Below are positions 5,054-6,767 of a stretch of DNA of 6,767 nt, piece by piece. The notes beneath the pieces are model-generated. The model worked only from the letters and a program-made list of their open reading frames with translations. It had not been told where the DNA came from and ran no database searches. The translations under genes and the position numbers were made by a program. This stretch comes from an uncultured Clostridia bacterium (GTDB lineage Bacteria; Bacillota; Clostridia; Oscillospirales; Ruminococcaceae): NCBI GenBank assembly GCA_944388825.1, contig CALXKG010000143.1, positions 1 through 6,767 of the forward strand. Direction: 5' to 3'. Within the stretch, counting starts at the first letter, position 1; every line of letters starts with the position of its first letter.

Positions 5054-6544
5054 TTACCGCAGCATTTCCCTGACCTTTTCGGCCATCTGCCCCTTCTCGA
5101 TCGAGCCGGTAAACCGCACCGCCTTCTCCCGAAGGCCCATGAGCGACGCCGGGGCGGCCATGCCGGAAACCTGCCGGAGCAGCTCCATCTGGGCAAACGG
5201 GTCCTCCGGGACGGGGATATCCGTCACCGCCGGCAGGACGCTGCCGCAGAACTTGTAGGGGGACGCGGTCGAGGCGATGATCGTCCGGGTGTCGTCGCCG
5301 GTCTCCCGGACGTATTCCTCATGGACTTTAACGGCGACGGCGGTATGGGGGTCGCAAAGGTAGCCGTATGCGGCAAACAGGCGATGGATCGTCTCTTCCG
5401 CCGCCTGGTCGTCGCAGAAGCCGCCCACAAACTCAGCTTGCAGCTTTTCCTTTACCTCCGGCGTGACGGCGTAGCGGCCGGTCTCCGCCAGCTGCGCAAA
5501 CCACCTGCGGATGAGCGCGTCGTCTTCGCCGGCCAGGTGGAACAAAAGCCGCTCAAGGTTGGACGAGATCAGGATGTCCATCGATGGGGAGGTGGTGGTG
5601 TAAAAGCCGCGGTTGCGGTCGTAGACGCCGGTCCGGATAAAGTCGGTCAGGACATTGTTGCGGTTGGAAGCGCAGATCAGCTTCCCGATCGGGACGCCCA
5701 TCTTCTTGGCGTAATAGGCGGCGAGGATGTTGCCGAAGTTGCCGGTCGGGACGCAGACGTTGACCGTATCCCCGAACGCGATCTCCTCCTGCTCGATCAG
5801 CGAAGTGTAGGCCGCGACATAATAGACGATCTGCGGCACCAGCCGCCCCCAGTTGATCGAGTTGGCGGAGGAGAAGGTCTGGCCGTTTCTGCGGAGCTCT
5901 TCTTCGATCGCAGGGTCGGTGAAGATCGCTTTGACGCCGGTCTGGGCGTCGTCAAAGTTGCCTTTGATCGCGCAGACCGAGACATTTTCCCCTTCCTGCG
6001 TGACCATCTGCAGTTTCTGCATCCGGCTGACTCCGTCCTCCGGATAGAAGACCAGCATCCGGGTGCCGGGCACGCCGGCAAAGCCCGCCAGCGCCGCCTT
6101 GCCGGTGTCGCCGGAGGTGGCGACCAGCACGACAACCTCGGTCCCGGGGGCCGCCTTATCCATCGAAACCTTCATCAGGTAGGGAAGCAGCTGGAGGGCC
6201 ATATCCTTAAAGGCGCAGGTTGGCCCATGCCACAGCTCCAGCAGATACCGGTTATCCCCCACTTTGGAAATGGCCGAAATGCCGGGGGTATCAAAGCTGC
6301 GGGTATTATAGGCCCCATCGACACAATGGGCGATCTCATCGGAGGTAAAATCGGTCAGGAAGCGGGAGAGGACCGCCCGGGCCTTTTCATTGTAGGAAAG
6401 GCCGACGAGGGACTGCAGCTCTTCCGGGGTAAAGACGGGCAGCGTCTCGGGGACAAACAGCCCGCCTTCATGGGAGATGCCCTGGACGATCGCCCCGGCG
6501 GCGGAAACTTTGGCGGATCGGTCTCTGGTGCTCTGGTAATTCAT
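5054..6544 (-). CDS. thrC: Threonine synthase
   Basis: PLP enzyme (496 aa) that converts O-phospho-L-homoserine to L-threonine and phosphate, the last step of threonine synthesis. The N-terminal threonine-synthase domain begins MNYQSTRD and contains ISHEGGLFVPE (23-33). The cofactor lysine is Lys113 in HGPTCAFKD, a form I associate with Clostridia. The phosphate-cup loop SGDTGKAALAG starts at 144, and GNFGN lies further on. The overall type is the longer E. coli/yeast-like class, not the short ~350-residue Bacillus class. The start is the ATG at 6544, 8 bases after AAAGGAG. The open frame extends to 6637, but the 31 extra residues precede the ribosome binding site and do not resemble the family N-terminus. 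Its promoter is not evident in the 97-base gap upstream. The phosphoesterase gene follows 18 bases downstream. Confidence 0.97.
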   Translation of the reverse strand: MNYQSTRDRSAKVSAAGAIVQGISHEGGLFVPETLPVFTPEELQSLVGLSYNEKARAVLSRFLTDFTSDEIAHCVDGAYNTRSFDTPGISAISKVGDNRYLLELWHGPTCAFKDMALQLLPYLMKVSMDKAAPGTEVVVLVATSGDTGKAALAGFAGVPGTRMLVFYPEDGVSRMQKLQMVTQEGENVSVCAIKGNFDDAQTGVKAIFTDPAIEEELRRNGQTFSSANSINWGRLVPQIVYYVAAYTSLIEQEEIAFGDTVNVCVPTGNFGNILAAYYAKKMGVPIGKLICASNRNNVLTDFIRTGVYDRNRGFYTTTSPSMDILISSNLERLLFHLAGEDDALIRRWFAQLAETGRYAVTPEVKEKLQAEFVGGFCDDQAAEETIHRLFAAYGYLCDPHTAVAVKVHEEYVRETGDDTRTIIASTASPYKFCGSVLPAVTDIPVPEDPFAQMELLRQVSGMAAPASLMGLREKAVRFTGSIEKGQMAEKVREMLR

Positions 6545-6552
6545 GGTCCACA

Positions 6553-6559
6553 CTCCTTT
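6553..6559 (-). promoter_or_regulatory. Ribosome binding site of thrC (decides the start)
   Basis: AAAGGAG on the minus strand lies 8 bases before the ATG at 6544. It fixes that start over the upstream in-frame ATG at 6637, which has no comparable site. Confidence 0.85.
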
Positions 6560-6641
6560 ATTTTTAGGCCGGATGGGGATTTCTATGGTGTAAAGCGTAT
6601 GCCCCTTGCAGATAAAACCTGTAACGAAAGCCTGCACAAAA

Positions 6642-6767
6642 TCAAAGATTCCGCTGCATAAACCGCTGGGCGTTTAAGAAGGTGATCTTATCGACAAATT
6701 CGGGATCGAAATGCTTGAGCAGGTTCTGATGCCAGTCGGGGATCCGGTCGACCGACGGCAGCTTCAC
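6642..6767 (-). CDS. Unidentified protein, C-terminal 41 residues (start outside window)
   Basis: The minus strand is open from the window edge to a TGA at 6644-6642, giving 41 residues that end in QRFMQRNL. The codons have the same G/C-rich third positions as the neighbours (for example CTG, GTC, GAC, ATC, CCC, AAC), which supports real coding. The segment FVDKITFLNAQRFM vaguely recalls the last helix (NAxRFL/F) of TIM-barrel amidohydrolases such as TatD or amidohydrolase-2 proteins, but 41 residues are too few to name a family. It lies 97 bases upstream of the thrC start on the same strand. I see no clear terminator in the gap. Confidence 0.6.
   Translation of the reverse strand: MKLPSVDRIPDWHQNLLKHFDPEFVDKITFLNAQRFMQRNL

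Noticed and set aside
6545..6637. 31-residue N-terminal extension of threonine synthase
   Set aside because: AAAGGAG at 6553-6559 serves the ATG at 6544, and the family N-terminus begins at MNYQSTRD.
6545..6641. A promoter for thrC in the upstream gap
   Set aside because: Several partial hexamers exist (for example TTGTGC with TTTATC), but none matches both boxes at proper spacing, so nothing can be supported.
4361..6661. Open frame of 766 codons on the plus strand, antisense to the phosphoesterase and thrC
   Set aside because: It lies wholly opposite two well-supported genes and its translation is low-complexity (Arg, Gly, Asp, Val, Pro-rich) with no recognisable motif. Long antisense frames are expected when codons favour G/C at the third position. 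No ribosome binding site supports its start.
1..6767. CRISPR arrays, tRNA or rRNA genes, insertion sequences, phage or defence genes
   Set aside because: I saw no repeat-spacer periodicity, cloverleaf, transposase motif or defence-family protein. Apart from short gaps the window is filled by recognised housekeeping genes.

Overview
The window looks like a housekeeping chromosomal segment of a GC-rich member of the Bacillota, most likely a gut-type Clostridia such as an Oscillospiraceae/Ruminococcaceae relative. The evidence is the tig-clpP-clpX gene order, strong AGGAGG/AAGGA ribosome binding sites, a threonine synthase with the HGPTCAFKD active-site peptide, and a PTS-type 6-phospho-beta-glycosidase next door. 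Codon third positions are strongly G/C throughout and no gene stands out as foreign. The lineage call is inference from protein style only.

Layout. Positions 1-750 (+) hold the C-terminal part of a GH1 6-phospho-beta-glucosidase that enters from the left edge. It converges on a long minus-strand block and is separated from it by a strong shared hairpin terminator (about 766-804). Reading the minus strand in transcription order from the right edge, the genes are: the last 41 codons of an unidentified protein (6767-6642); thrC, threonine synthase (6544-5054); a calcineurin-like metallophosphoesterase (5035-4352) tightly downstream of thrC; a gap with an extended -10 promoter and a 5'-UTR hairpin; tig, trigger factor (4219-2936); a 184-base gap, rich in inverted repeats, up to the clpP start; clpP (2751-2170); and clpX (2111-810).

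Function. tig, clpP and clpX form a protein quality-control cluster. Trigger factor meets nascent chains at the ribosome exit tunnel, ClpX unfolds tagged or damaged proteins, and ClpP degrades them. All the diagnostic residues of these three are present: the ribosome-docking GFRKGKAP of Tig, the Ser98/His123/Asp172 triad of ClpP, and the four-Cys zinc finger, Walker A/B, pore loops, arginine finger and sensor 2 of ClpX. thrC supplies the last step of threonine synthesis. Its downstream phosphoesterase has complete metal-binding motifs but no known substrate.

Start sites. For clpP, tig and thrC the longest open frame begins upstream of the ribosome binding site. I moved each start to the ATG 8-9 bases downstream of that site, which also restores family-standard residue numbering.

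Novelty. I found no undescribed multi-gene system, mobile element, CRISPR array, tRNA or rRNA. The points most worth a second look are regulatory: the hairpin and inverted repeats between tig and clpP, the hairpin in the tig leader, and the abrupt end of the clp cluster without a lon gene.
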